A stretch of DNA of 64,000 nucleotides from Tenebrio molitor (GCF_963966145.1 NC_091048.1:29698001-29762000); one strand, 5' to 3'; shown: positions 1 through 12,054, counted from the first letter of the stretch. Notes: generated by a model not told the origin, from the letters alone. Numbers and translations are program-made.

Positions 1-282
1 CTCAATAAGCATAGTCAATAATACCTCTTCCACATTTCTCTCCTTTCAATCGTACTGAAAACAGCCATGTTTCAGCAAAACACTTCGTAAATTGTATCTT
101 TCGATACAAATTCCACCAAAAAAGAACGTTTTCTTTGTGGTATGGGTACTGCGCAAACTTCAGGATGGTGCGGACTCGACAAGGAAATGATTGAATTAAA
201 GTCAAACTAAAATCGTGTTCGATCGATTCGACGTCTATTTTAACAATTTCTCTCGATGAACAATGCAAGCTCGGGGGCGCAG

Positions 283-336
283 GACTCTTGTGATAACGCG
301 CAAGAAGAGAACGCACAAGGTGTGGACGAGACCTAA
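283..336 (+). other. possible last coding exon of an upstream gene (partial)
   Basis: An AG acceptor at 281-282 is followed by a short open frame that ends at TAA 334-336, and a canonical AATAAA lies at 371-376. This is what the 3' end of a plus-strand gene entering from the left edge would look like. The encoded tail is short and acidic (contains NAQEENAQGVDE). The exon phase cannot be tested because the upstream exons lie outside the window. It could equally be intergenic sequence that happens to have a poly(A) signal. Confidence 0.2.
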
Positions 337-501
337 CACGGACACCAATAGGAATATATGTATTGTGATAAATAAATTCTCGACTGACTGAGTTACATTT
401 AACATTTTTTTAATAAATCCTGTAAAAAGTTTCTATTTATTTAAAGCCGTTTTTCATTTTGACACCATCAAAGTAGCCTGTACGTCACCGGCGAAAAATT
501 C

Positions 502-3500
502 ATGTCATCCAAGACCAAAAAAGGGAAGAAAAAGGCCAAACCCGTCAGCGATGTGACCAAAAGCAAAGACGCCATCACCAATAAAAAAATCTATGCGTAT
601 TTCAGCAACGAGGAGATCGCAGAGATCAAATCGATCATGAAGATGAAAGACGTGGTAAGTCAAAAATTTTGACCACCTCGCGGACTGACCCTTGTACCGC
701 CCAGACCGGCGTCCCGTTCGTAATCGCCGCCACGTTCCTCTACAAGTTTGACTTGTTGAAAAAGCTCTTGAAGGAGGGCTACAACGTCAACCAGACCGGA
801 CAGGTAACTCCCGCCGCCTCCAAACTCCAGTCTCACCCCTCGCTTCCAGAACAACATGACCGCGCTGATGTGGGCGGTCAAGTACAAGTATCTGGACATC
901 GTCGAGTACGTCCTCAACAACGGCGCCGACCCCACCATCAAGACCGACAGCGGCGACAACGTCCTGATCCTGGCCCTGGAGCACAAGCTCTGGGACGAAC
1001 AGTCGATGATCAACCTGTGGAAAGCCGTGAAACGGGTGAGTTTCATCGATGTCAACTTCACCAACAAGAACGGACACAACATGCTCCACATGTGTGTGCG
1101 GAGGGACTGGGAGGACCTCCTCAAACTCCTCCTCACCGAGAAGGTAGCGCCACATTTCACCAAAACCAAGCTCATTCGTTTGATTGAAGCCCAACGTGGA
1201 CGCGGGGAACTCCAACGGGGTGACCCCCCTGATGCTCGCCTGTTTCCGTAACAACATCGCCATCATCGATATCCTGATCGAGGCGGGGGCCGACACCCTC
1301 AAAGAGGACAACCACGGCAGGATGACCCTGTGCTACGCAATCTCCGCCTCGATGAAGGCCTCCAAGCCGCCGTTTTTGGCCACGGAGAAGATAATCGCGG
1401 AACTGAAAAAGAAATCGTCGCTCGACACCTACCTGAAACGTCGCCTGGAGTTGATAATTGCAACCGCAAAGAAATCGGAAATCTCTTGCGCAACCTCCGA
1501 GATGCTAATCAAAATCATACAGTTTGCGGTGCAGTTTATTCAGGAAGGGATTTGCATATTGGTGGAATGCGACGTGTTTGGACAACTATTAGAGGTGAGT
1601 TGTGGAATTTTAATCGCAGCGTAAACAACTCGTTTAAGGTGATGGCGACACGTTTGGACAACCCCACCATCACCAGATTCCTTCTAGAGGTGTGCGAAGA
1701 AGTCCTCTTCTACAACGAGCAGAGCGCGGGGTACAAACCCGAGCTGCACACCAAAATGGCCGAAGGGTTTTACGACAGCGGGATCGTCGACGTCGTCGCG
1801 GAGATCCTCCGGAACCGCAACGAAGAATCCAAAATCGCGTTCACGCTCCTCGTCTTGGCCTTCAGCAGCGACGAGCGCTGGAACAAGCTCCTGGAAGACA
1901 ACAGCACCGTCATCCTCTCCTTCCTCGACGACCCCCAAACGTCCTCGACGGCCGACGAGACTCGCCTCAAGATTGTACCTATCCCAACCCCTCGCTTCCC
2001 CAATAACCGTTTTGTGTTTAGCTGAAGAACAAGAAGCGCAAGATGAAACGGGCCTTCGAGAGTCTGGACATCGTGCCCCAGCCCGCGACCGACTCCTCGG
2101 AGAAGAATCCCGACGAGCGCAAGAAGAGCGACAACGGTGTCAACTACTCGAAGAAGTCGAGGCGCAGGTCGAAAGCCATCAAAGCCAAGTTGACCAAAAT
2201 GAAGAGCGCGGAGCTCAGCAAAAGACTCAACCTGAACGGGAAGAAGCTGAACCAACAGCGACCGCCGAAAGCTCCAACGGCGAAGAGCGAGCCGGTCGAG
2301 AAGCTCCAGTTCTTCTTGGAGCCGGAGGAGATTGAGAATCCGATTGTCGCGTCTTTTCAGCACCTGTTGGACGGCGAGGTTGACAGTCGGGAGACAAAAC
2401 CAGATGTGGAGGTCCTCCCGAAGTGGAGGAAGCAGATTTCGACTTTGGCGCATGCGGACGCGTGCAAAGATTTTCCCGTGGATCAGGAGAAGCTCTCCCA
2501 GGCGATGAACCATCTCAGGGAGGCGGCTGGGGGGCAAAAATTTGACACGAATATTAACAGGTCGGTCAACGTCGTCGTCGACTATCTCAAGCAGTTGGTG
2601 CAGATGATCGTGCAGAAGTACCGCGAGCACTGGGAGAGCGACAAGCTGACAGGAAGCTGCAACTGTTTGGATTTGAACGGTGGGTATTTCCGGTTCTTGT
2701 GCATTCGTAACTCCATTTTGTAGAACACGTGCCTTGGCTCTACAACCGCCACTTGAAGAGTCTCGAAACAAGAGAAAAACAGACGATCCAGGAGCTCCAG
2801 AAGAATTTGGAACAGTTGATCAAGTCTGTGAAAGAACTGGCCCAGAAGGATCTCAACCAGTGTCTCAAGTCCTTGAACAAAATCGAATCTCTGATTCTCA
2901 ATTATGAGGTCAGAGGGATCAAGATTTTGTCTTACGTTGCGGGAATGGAGAACTTCACCGTCAAGTACTCCACGTCTGATGGAAAAATGGATGCCAGGGT
3001 CGTGATACGACACGTGCAGAACGTGCTCAACAATTTTGAAGAGCCGAGGAAAGACGTGGAGATCGAGATAATCGACGATGTTGAGGATGTGTCGTTTATC
3101 GAGACTTACAAGAGCGAGACTCCGGTGGAGTTGTACTACAGGGAGATGTCTCTGGTGGGGAAGTCTCAGTTGAGGAACAAGAGAAAAGAGATTGAAGCAA
3201 AGCTCAACACTATCGCTAATGGGTTCCACTTGATCAATTCGACAATGTCGATTTGTGACGAGGCAGACGAGGGTCAGAACCACCAGAAGATTTATGGCAT
3301 TTCTGATTTGAACCACCCTTTGAGGACCAAGTACCAGAAGTCGCTGCACTATCCGGAGATCTCCGAGTACATGCCCAAAAGGCTCAAGTCGCAGATTTCG
3401 AGTTTGCAAAACGGCAAGACCTTCCAGAAGCTCTTGGGCGGCGAGATTCGAATCTCCACGAAGGAACAAAGAGTCAATTACATTATTTCGGCAGGGATCA

Positions 3501-4666
3501 ACTTCAACGCGGTCGAGCTGGGCTTGGACATCAACAACCAACCCCTGGCGGTGAAGCGAATCCCCCGCGAGAGCTGGGTGGGCAAGATCATCAAGACCCT
3601 CGTCGACCCTCTATTGGGGTTGATCGACGGCCACATCTTGCACTACTTCGCGTGCGAGTACGAAGGCAACGAGCTCATCCTGGCCACGCCTCTGTGCAAA
3701 TGGACGATGGCCCAATACGTGCAACTGTTGCGGCAGAGCAGCGCCACCACCATGCCCGGCCTGACCGCCATCCAGATCCTGAAGCAGTTCCTCGACGGGC
3801 TGATGGTGCTGCACAAGTGCGAGATCCCGATAGTGCACGGCAACCTCAAACCCTCCAACATCTTCATCGACTTCAACGGGATGGTGAAGATCGCAGAGTT
3901 CGGCATCCACAAGGCGCTGTACAAGATCATCGAGGCGCCGAAGAGCTCGCTCATCTGGTTCGCCAAAGAGACCCTCGACATCTACAAGAACAGCTCGATC
4001 GTCGAGTGCTCGCTCAAATCGGACATCCAGGTGGCCGGGATGTTGACGTACTTCATCCTCACCTACGGGAAGCACCCGTTCGGGGACGACACCGAGGAGA
4101 TCTTGAAGAACATCCAGAGGGGCATCCCGAAACTGAACGCTCGCAATCTGGACCTGCGGGACCTGCTCTTGTGGATGATGCTCAACGATTCGAACGAGAG
4201 GCCCAACATAGAGCAGGTCTTGTCGTAAGTGGTCCGCACGGGTTGCGTTCCGTTGTCATTTCCCCCTTTCAGACACACCTTTTTTTGGCCGCCTTCCAAG
4301 AAGTGGAGCTTCATCTTGTGCTGTTCGGGGATCAACCAGAACGGCTACCTCCTACCGATCAACGTCGAGAAGCTCCACCGGAGCGTGGACACCTTCTCCG
4401 ACGCCTACATCAAGCTGGACTGGCACGAGATCGTCGCCAACAAATTCCCCAACGTGAGAATCACCGAGAACAACAACGTCGTCGGGTTGCTCAAGTTCGT
4501 CAAGAACTGCCACGACCACCAGGTCGAGACCAATCTGACCGACTCGGATCTCAGTTGCGCCATTTTATCCCTGTTCCCGGCGCTTCCTGTGGCTCTTTAC
4601 AGGACGCTGCAGAACACCAACTGGCTCAAACACGCCGTTTTTATGCCGTTTTCCGAGGTATTCTGA
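502..4666 (+). CDS. ankyrin-pseudokinase-KEN protein (RNase L-like architecture)
   Basis: Eight exons: 502-654, 705-803, 850-1143, 1190-1594, 1639-1974, 2022-2679, 2724-4224 and 4273-4666, giving 1279 residues. All junctions are GT/AG and the frame is continuous. About four ankyrin repeats occupy residues 52-260, followed by a helical stretch and a Lys/Arg-rich linker (430-510). A region of roughly 450-500 residues with coiled-coil character has no family I recognise. A kinase fold spans about 900-1148: the VAIK-type lysine is kept (AVKRI, K926), but the catalytic loop reads HGNLKPSN (1020-1027) and the metal motif is EFG (1040), so it is probably a pseudokinase. The C-terminus (1150-1279) is a KEN ribonuclease domain opening with HTFFWPP. 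This order occurs in vertebrate RNase L; IRE1 instead has a luminal domain and a transmembrane segment, both absent here. Poly(A) signal at 4718-4723. The architecture is well supported. Activity and ligand are unknown. Confidence 0.85.
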
Positions 4667-5261
4667 CGATTTTATTTATACTTTACGAATTGTGATATTT
4701 TAGAGTGAGGTATTTTAAATAAAAACGTGTCGATTTGTATTAATCGCTTTATTTGTTATTCTTAAAGATTGGTCAACGGCAATGCTCATTATGTAGTCAT
4801 TAATCAAAGCAAAGCGTTTAGCCACTATCAATAAAGACTGGATGAGATTCTCGTTGGGATTTGAATTTCCCGCCGAAACTTTGACAGGTAAATGACGTCA
4901 CTCGTTTCGTCGAGAAATTCCCCAAACGGATAAAATGCGATCGGAGGACTTTACATGTAAGGATAAAGTGTAGACCGAGCCCCTTTTAGTGTCTTCGACG
5001 ACCGTACCCTTAGATTTATAGTGCTCCACACTGTATATAACTTGACTGTATAAATAATAAAGGTGTATAAGAGAAAGAGATCCACATAAATGCATACTGG
5101 TTATGCTCTTTGGTCTAAACCGCTAGATTAGTCTTAAATAAAATTCCTTTGGCAACAGAACCCGAGAAACGACGCAACATAACGCGAACAAATGCTGTCG
5201 GTAACTACTTCGTTATGTGTTTATCACCTGTTTAGGACTCGCCCTTAAGCAAAAATCGAGA
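4667..5261. other. convergent 3' UTR region
   Basis: This stretch separates two stop codons that face each other. It carries the plus-strand poly(A) signal AATAAA at 4718-4723 for the ankyrin-KEN gene and, on the minus strand, an AATAAA (TTTATT at 4748-4753) suited to the Kelch gene. The Kelch 3' UTR would then be about 500 nt. Nothing coding is supported. Confidence 0.5.
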
Positions 5262-7622
5262 TCATATGACCACCGCCCCCGCCTCCGCTCTCGTCTCCGA
5301 GAGGGGTGGACAGTCCGCCCACGAATTCGTCATCGGGTCGAAACACTCGACCGAAGATATGGTGCACTGGGCCCTGTAGAATGGAGTGGCGTGGGTTTGA
5401 GCCCCCCCTATCACGTACAGCAGCCCGTCCATCGCCGCCACCGCCGGGCCGCTCCTCTCCACCGACATGGGCGGCACCGTGCTCCACTTGTTCTGCAACA
5501 GGCCGATTCACCCTCGACTCCCGCAACACCGCAAGGTTTACCGTTTTGAACGAGTACCTCTCGACGGAGTTGAGGACCTGCTGTCTGTTGGTGCCACCCA
5601 CGACGTACAGGAAGTCGTCGAGGACGGCCACGCCCATCTGGAAGCGGGCCACGGACATCGACGGCAGCTTCTTCCACTCCCCGGAGAACGGGTTGTAGCT
5701 CATCAAGTCCTGGAGGTTGCGCTGGTTCAGCGAACAACCGCCCACCATGTAGATGAGACCTGGAGGGTTGCGTCGGATTTATTACCGAAGACCGAAGAAG
5801 GTAGTGCCTTACCTTCATACGATACTAGGCCCATGCTGAACCTGGGCTCGGGGAGGGTCCCCACGAGCCTCCACTCGTCGATCTTGGGGTCGTACCGCTC
5901 GATCGAGCCGCTGATGTCGGTGTCCACCCAGCCCCCCATGGCGTAGAGATATCCGTCGAGGGCGCACAACCCGAATTCGCACCTGGACACCACCATGCTG
6001 GCAACCTGCGTCCACTGATTGGTCTGGGGCTCGAAGCGTTCGCAACTCGACAGAATCGACGACCCCTCCTCGCCCCCCACAACGTAAATGTGACCGTTGA
6101 GCGAGGCCACCCCCGGGACCAGCCTGTTCACCGTCATGTCCGGCACCTTGTGCCACTCCCTGCAACCCCCAAAATAAACAAAATCAACAGGCGCAAGTCG
6201 CTCAAGCTGACCTACTGAACGTGTTAAACTTCTCGACGGAGACGTAGTTCATCTCCAGACCCCTGTCCCACACGCTGTGCAGCTCCCGCTTCGACCCCCC
6301 TATCACGTAGATGTCTTTTTTGGCACACTTTCTCGGGGTGACGTTCAGCGGGACCAGACAGCCCTTTCTGTTGAGTAGGTCGTTGTGGATGGACTTGAGG
6401 GCCACCCTCAGGCTGCTGTCGCTGCACTGGGTTATGGCCCTCTCCAGTAGACCTGGGGAAAACGGTGAGCACGTGTGGCATTCGATCGATCATTTTTTTA
6501 CCGAGTGGAAGCAACGGGAGTCGCACGTTCTTCAGTATGTTGAAGACGAACTGGCGCCTGCCCAGGATGTCGTGGTTGATCCAGCGCAGCGCCGCCTGGA
6601 AAACCTGAAACTCCGAGTCGATTTTCAGGTTTTCTGATGACAGAAACATGATTATCGTGTCCTTCTGCAAGTCGTACACTTCGTCCTCCTTGCACACCTT
6701 CGGGAAGTTGTTCTCTATGTACTGCACGGCTGCGGTTTTCAGTTCCGTCCAGTTGTGGTCGTCGGCGAACCTAAATTTAAAAATGATTCGTATTTACGCG
6801 CTCTACATGCAACGCCCGCAAAAAATAAATATTCTTAATTACACAATGCCAATCGTAATCACCTGTTCCACCTTGAAGCGGTATTTTCACATTTACACAA
6901 AACAATTGCTCACTCTCTCAAGGCCAACGTATTGATTAAGCGTTATCGCAAAAAAAAAAATTAAACACGCAGTAACTATCCCATATTGAAATCGGTATGA
7001 ATTTTTCAAGTGTCAATTTTTTGAACCACTCTGTGTATGTCGCTACAGCCATTGACATTTAGTTACCCATAAATCCCGATGGCGTTGAGGGGGTGGAGCT
7101 CCTTGATGAGGAACTCGGTGCACCCCATCACTATCTCGCTCAGGCCGACCATGTCCGCTGCGACCATCAACTCCTGGACGTTGTTCTGGGTGATGATGAC
7201 CTCACCCGAGTAGATAAAATTCAGCAGGATTTCAAATATGTAGGACGAAATCCCGTGCAGCTCTACCGAGTGTTGGTCCTTCTCGCACAGCCCCCCCGTG
7301 AACATGGCCTGAAAGTAGGGGCTGCTGGCGGCGAGGACGGCACGGTGGGCCTGCAGGAATCTCTGTACCGACCAGTCTAGGAGAGAAGCTTACAAACCTG
7401 GAAGATCTTGTCCTCCGCGATGATCTCGACGTCGCAGAATCTGCTGTTCAGTCTGAGGTCGTTCAGGTTGGACAGCACCTTCGAGACGTAGGTCCTGCAG
7501 ATGTGCTGCGTGTTCCTGCTGGTGGTCGGTAAAAAAATGCTGTTAGTCCTCGACTGCGCCTCGTCCGGCATGCACTTGCTTATTTTTAGGGGCGGCATGA
7601 TAAAATCCATTAGGAATTTCAT
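5262..7622 (-). CDS. IPP: BTB-BACK-Kelch protein, actin-binding protein IPP orthologue
   Basis: Seven exons in transcription order: 7622-7398, 7350-7067, 6770-6502, 6452-6212, 6159-5813, 5759-5542 and 5492-5262, giving 604 residues, with intact GT/AG borders and frame. An N-terminal extension is followed by a BTB domain (CDVEIIAEDKIFQ, then AHRAVLAASSPYFQAMFTGG), a BACK domain (exons 3-4) and six Kelch blades with repeated GG and YVVGG motifs. NNVQELMVAADMVGLSE and the blade containing YAMGGWVDTDISGSIERYDP match IPP (KLHL27) better than other KLHL proteins I can recall. Family knowledge: BTB-Kelch proteins are usually CUL3 substrate adaptors, and mammalian IPP binds actin. An in-frame TAG lies three codons upstream of the chosen ATG. 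Methionines at residues 5 and 9 are alternative starts. The IPP assignment rests on remembered similarity. Confidence 0.9.
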
Positions 7623-7956
7623 TAAGAACTATTTTTAACATCAAACAGTGCACGGAACCGCAGACACGCCTTAACGACGCGTCAGCGCCTGCTTCACTCG
7701 AACGGCCCCCCGAATCGACTGTATGATATTTAAAACGCACCAAGACACCCGACCAGTCCCGAAATTAACCTTTCACGGCCTCAACATCGCAATTATTCGC
7801 CAATTTATTTGGGACGTTTACGTCGGTTGTCACCTGTCAACGACACGCGTTGCCAACTTAAACAAACGAGAACTGTCATTCAGACTTTTATTCCCCAAAA
7901 AGTTATAAAAAAAATCAAACAGTGATGCAACAATTATGTAGTTCAATTCGGTCGAA

Positions 7957-8342
7957 TTACTGCAGACCGATGGATTTAATCAGGGATTCCGCTTTGGCGA
8001 TGTATTGCTCTTTAGCTGAGTCCTGCGAGGTGCCCTTTCTGCCGTTCCAGGCGTCCCACTTGGCCTTGCCCTTCATATCCAACATACCGGGACGCTCTAA
8101 AAAAAAATTGTTAAATCTTGGAATTTTGAATGTTTTGTTGTTAACACCTGTATTGACATCTCCGACTGTTCCTTGTTTGAACAGGCCGTAAATCTCCAAC
8201 AAATCTTCGTTGCTGGGTTTGGATTTTAGCTTCTGGATGTCATCGGCGGCCTTTTTGAATCTCTGTAATGACATAAGTTAATATACTCAGTGATCACAAT
8301 TGACACTTGATGTTTGCATCAACTCACCTCATCCAAAGACAT
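7957..8342 (-). CDS. ACBP: acyl-CoA-binding protein, copy 1
   Basis: Three coding exons (8342-8328, 8262-8148, 8096-7957) give 89 residues, the usual size of a soluble acyl-CoA-binding protein. Diagnostic blocks are MSLDERFKKAADD, YGLFKQGTVGDVNTERPG and KGKAKWDAWN. The protein carries long-chain acyl-CoA esters in the cytosol. The first coding exon is only 15 nt (MSLDE) and begins four bases after an AG acceptor (8347-8348), so a non-coding 5' exon must lie upstream. A good candidate ends at 9323 with donor GTAAGT. A minus-strand poly(A) signal (TTTATT) is at 7887-7892. The gene is a paralogue of the one at 13543-13909: exon sizes, phases and the MSLDE start exon are the same. Confidence 0.95.
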
Positions 8343-9322
8343 GATTCTGCAAAAAAATACGATGATCAATATATGTTTGCGTCTATCGATTAAAAAATTA
8401 TGAGTCTATTGATTTTCTAAATCAAATTATCGCACAAAAGACCAGTTTACAGAAGCGAAATTAACTTAATTTAATCGCGCATTAAAATTTAATTCTCTTT
8501 CTATAAACTGGCCCTAAATCTATTAACAATGGACCAGATAGGGAAATTGGAGGCAATTTGATGTTGGACGATAAGAGGGAGCCACTTAACATTTGATTAT
8601 CATCATGTAAACACGATGGAGGAGCTTATCAACCTGTCTGTAGTGCGATAATTCCAAAGTCTATTTTTCAATCAAGACTATCATTTCGATCAAAGATTTA
8701 TTGCATAATGAGAAAATACATTTTTGTGGAAAATGTCGGCTTCAAACGGGCGTCAAAACGCGGATAACTCTTTAGTTCCGCTTGCAACGGTAAAAGTCAT
8801 CAACATTTGCCGCGTTTCTGCACAAGTGGAGGAATTTCGGGTCAAAACAACAGACATTAGCCCGCAAAAACGATTAGTTACAGTTTTTACCGCAACAAGA
8901 CTACCAACCGCTTTTTGCGTTTAAAACGTCAAATCGAAATTAAAACCGTGGAATAATTTTTCGTTGACGACCGCAAAAAATCCTTATCTGCATTTTTGCA
9001 CACTCACTTGTGCATCGTATGCAAAACAAATACGCGCGCGAAATCAAACCGGTTTTGCATCAAAAACCAGACAAAAAAAAAAGCGACGAAACCAACATAG
9101 GTTATGTCTCGCCCCAACCCCGCTCGTCCTTCCCCTGAATCAATTTTTTTCGCAAGTAACGCGATCAACAACTATGCGCAAGTTATTCACCGGAAATGAC
9201 TTATCACTTATCAGTTTTGACACCCCAAAACGAATGGAGCGAGCAAAGACGAGTGTTCCACCTGACCCCAACAACCCACCCTCGACCTTTCATTCATGAC
9301 AGTCTATTTTGCTTGTACTTAC

Positions 9323-9420
9323 ATGAATCGAGTTGAAGATTGACAAAAGGAGTACACACGGCGTCTCTTTGACGATTGACGAAGTCTGCGGTATTGCGTG
9401 ACAAGGACACGTATATAGCG
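9323..9420 (-). promoter_or_regulatory. candidate promoter and non-coding exon 1 of ACBP copy 1
   Basis: On the minus strand a TATATA box sits at 9417-9412. A consensus donor (GTAAGT) begins at 9322, about 60 nt downstream of where initiation would be expected (around 9385). Splicing this exon to the acceptor just before the ATG at 8342 removes an intron of about 975 nt. An E-box in the form GTCACGTGA lies upstream at 9572-9580. All of this is read from sequence motifs only. Confidence 0.45.
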
Positions 9421-9429
9421 ACTAGGCAG

Positions 9430-11200
9430 GTGGAAAGGGAAAACGCGGAGAAGTGATGAGTGGATTGGGCCGCGTATTAGCCAAGGATGGGTTAAAGAAT
9501 TTGAGGAAATAAAAAACTAAACGGAGAAGAGCGGAAACCCGGGAATTTGCCGCTGGAAGAGTTGGTGGTAGGTCACGTGAGCGCTTTCAAGGTCGACGAT
9601 AATTCGTCCGGGCGAGTAAACACTCGTCAACAAAGTACTTTTGCTGTTGTTGCATCAACTGCTGGCTGAATTAATATATTTCTTTCTTTTGTGGCGCAAC
9701 TTTCAAGGTTAGACTCAATTTGCTTCGGCCGCAATCATTTGTGATGTATGCAACCAGCAATACATTTGATGCTTAACTCATACGTGACGCAGGGTCTTCG
9801 CCACCTGTTTCTTCTTTTTCGACAGTACAAACGTATCATTAATGTAAACTTTCGCGTTTATTTAACGTTACAAACAGGTAAAAACCGGTTACTCATTACC
9901 GTGTTGCGTGTCAGTTGGACAGTTGCACTCATTTTGTTGGAGTTTCCTGTCCTAATTAGTTGAAAAACCTTTCTGTAATTACAGAAAAACAAAATTGCAA
10001 AAACCAATTTCTTTATAATTTACACCTCAACACACTGCCAAGATTGATTTTTTTTTATACATGGACAACCAACATAATTAAGTAAACTTGTAACGGGCTC
10101 GTTACGACTGAAACTAATTCTATTGTTCTCTTTAAAATACCTTACCAAATCTTTTGGATAGGTATTCCTTGCAATTAACACCTAACAATTTTCTTATATA
10201 ATTCCTAATACATGCATATAATAATTTCAATAAATAAACCAAGAAACCAAACCATTATTTTCTTCTTCGTTATAAATTATATAACCGTTGTAATCTACGT
10301 AACTAAGATTTAAATAAGTACCGTTCCTTTTTATTTATTTTGTTTTTTGTTATAAAGACACTTCGACATCCTCATCTCTAGGAGGAATTTCTTTTAGTAT
10401 ATGTATTAGTTTTTCCATTTATTAACACTTTTAAATATAACTATTATTATTTTTTGTTAAATAAGATAGTATAGGAAAGAAGTTTATTATATGAACAAAT
10501 ACCCTTAAGAATATTTCCAAAATAGAAAACAAATATGGGTACTGTTACGTTTTAAATTCCATCGAAAACATCCACGTGACAGGAACCTTTTCCTTGATCG
10601 CCCAGGGACATCGACGTTGCTGCAGTACCTAGTTCTTCATCGGAACATCCGTGACAGTATCCGTTTAGTTGTTTCCCTCCTTTATGTTTACTTTCTTTGC
10701 TAACTAATGATTTTAATACTTTAAATCGTACTTCGGAATTGTTAATTTAATCTCTTTTTTTATACACGGTGTCATTATCTTGTTAGCCTGGTGGCCTTGC
10801 CGGCAAATGGTCAATTTATCGGTGTACTCGTTTTTTGTATCTTTTTTTTTGTGTGTGCATCGCCTTTTTATTTCTTCTTCGAGGACGGGGCGAAGATCAT
10901 AAAAATCTCCCGCGCATCGCGGCCGCCGTAATCTTGTCGTGGGCGGAGTTGAGATCGGTCTTCGTCGTCCAATTCAATGGAAAAGGACTGTTCTCATAGG
11001 CTTAAAAAAATTCATGTAAACAGCAAACTACTAATATTTCTACTTTATACTTATGGACATTGAAAAAAAAATCATTACTGTTAATAAGTATGTTTCTTAT
11101 TTTTCACCTATCCCCAAAGGCCATTTCAAGAAATGTTTTTTTTGAATCCGATGATTCAGATCTGATTTGGATGGTGTGGACGGTTTGCACAGTAAAAATT
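9430..11200. other. gene-free AT-rich stretch
   Basis: Apart from the CACGTGA site at 9574-9580 and a CACGTGAC at about 10573, I see no open frame with coding character, no RNA gene and no clear repeat border here. The part from 9960 to 10560 is very AT-rich with many short A/T runs. A GC-richer patch at 10860-10980 has no recognisable coding content. Confidence 0.4.
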
Positions 11201-11201
11201 A

Positions 11202-11402
11202 CTAAACTGTCATCGGCAGTACAACATCCGATTTGCAAATAATTCTAGTTTTGACTAGATCTTCGTATGTGCTGGCTTCGTAGTATGTATTGAATTCGTC
11301 CTCCAGGTCGTCGTTGAATTTGATTGTTAGATTATTATTAGTCCCTTTCTCTTTAATCTGACCATAACTCAGAAAACACCAAGCGGCCAACGCCGTTGCC
11401 AT
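11202..11402 (-). CDS. hypothetical 66-residue ORF, possible signal peptide
   Basis: An ATG-initiated frame encodes 66 residues beginning MATALAAWCFLSYG, which resembles a short signal sequence. It continues with an acidic Tyr/Asp-rich part (DDLEDEFNTYYEASTYEDL). I recognise no family. It lies among transposon remnants and has no clear splice partners, so it may be a random frame, a lone gene, or an exon of an unseen transcript. Confidence 0.2.
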   Translation of the reverse strand: MATALAAWCFLSYGQIKEKGTNNNLTIKFNDDLEDEFNTYYEASTYEDLVKTRIICKSDVVLPMTV

Positions 11403-11639
11403 CGAACGCCATCTTCAGTAATTACTAATTAATCAATCTCTCCAGTTCTCCACTTCTCCAGTCTCCACTGAGGAACGCGTGACGGTCGTGACACACTTCT
11501 GTATACAGTGTTGTCTAATAAGAGTAGTAATAACAAATTCTTCTGTATATTTGTGGAAAAAATGATAAATAAAAAAATATGTTTATTTTAAAGAGTTCTA
11601 TTGGTGATTAAATTTATTACGTGGACTTCCATAACACCT

Positions 11640-12010
11640 TGTACACTTCTGTTCACTGAAAAAACATACACTTACATTTTGCTTGTGTAAATCAGATTTA
11701 TCATTACCTGATGTCACTGTCATTGTCAATGACAGGTAATTGAAATTATTCGATTTCAGTCAGTAAAAGTGTACTTAATGCGCCTTCTAATGTTACTGTT
11801 ATCAACATTATAGGTATTATTCTTTATTTTCAAAGTTTATTGTGGGTTCTTTTAAGTCTGGTATAATCAAAATTCGTTTGTAAATTCTTACCTGATAAAT
11901 TAATATGGGTAAACATGGAAACAAAAATCAACTAAATTTACACAGCCAAAAAATCGCAAAAATTTCTCACAAGACTTGTATGCTTTTTCCGTGAACAGAA
12001 GTGGATATGG
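11640..12010. mobile_element. degenerate terminal-inverted-repeat element (MITE-like)
   Basis: Sequence around 11642-11674 (core TTCTGTTCACTGAAAAAACA) recurs in inverted orientation around 11974-12004, with scattered mismatches. The ends are about 350 bp apart, and the interior has no coding capacity. A second small palindrome (TGTCATTGTCAATGACA) lies inside at about 11719-11735. The size and structure suggest an old non-autonomous DNA transposon. Target duplications were not identified. Confidence 0.4.
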
Positions 12011-12015
12011 AGATT

Positions 12016-12054
12016 ATTATAGGTACTTATAAGAAAATTAGTAGTACCTATAAT
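12016..12054. repeat. perfect 12-bp inverted repeat
   Basis: ATTATAGGTACT at 12016-12027 is repeated exactly inverted at 12043-12054 with a 15-nt spacer. It sits between two MITE-like elements and overlaps the left end of the one starting at 12049, so it may be part of its target or of an older element end. Confidence 0.5.

Noticed and set aside
1770..3541. Long minus-strand frames of 333 and 319 codons
   Set aside because: Antisense to exons 5-7 of the ankyrin-KEN gene. Leu/Arg/Val-rich translation without domains.
502..4666. IRE1 orthologue
   Set aside because: There is no signal peptide, luminal domain or transmembrane segment. The N-terminus is ankyrin repeats and the kinase lacks HRD and DFG, so it is not a standard IRE1 although the KEN domain is related.
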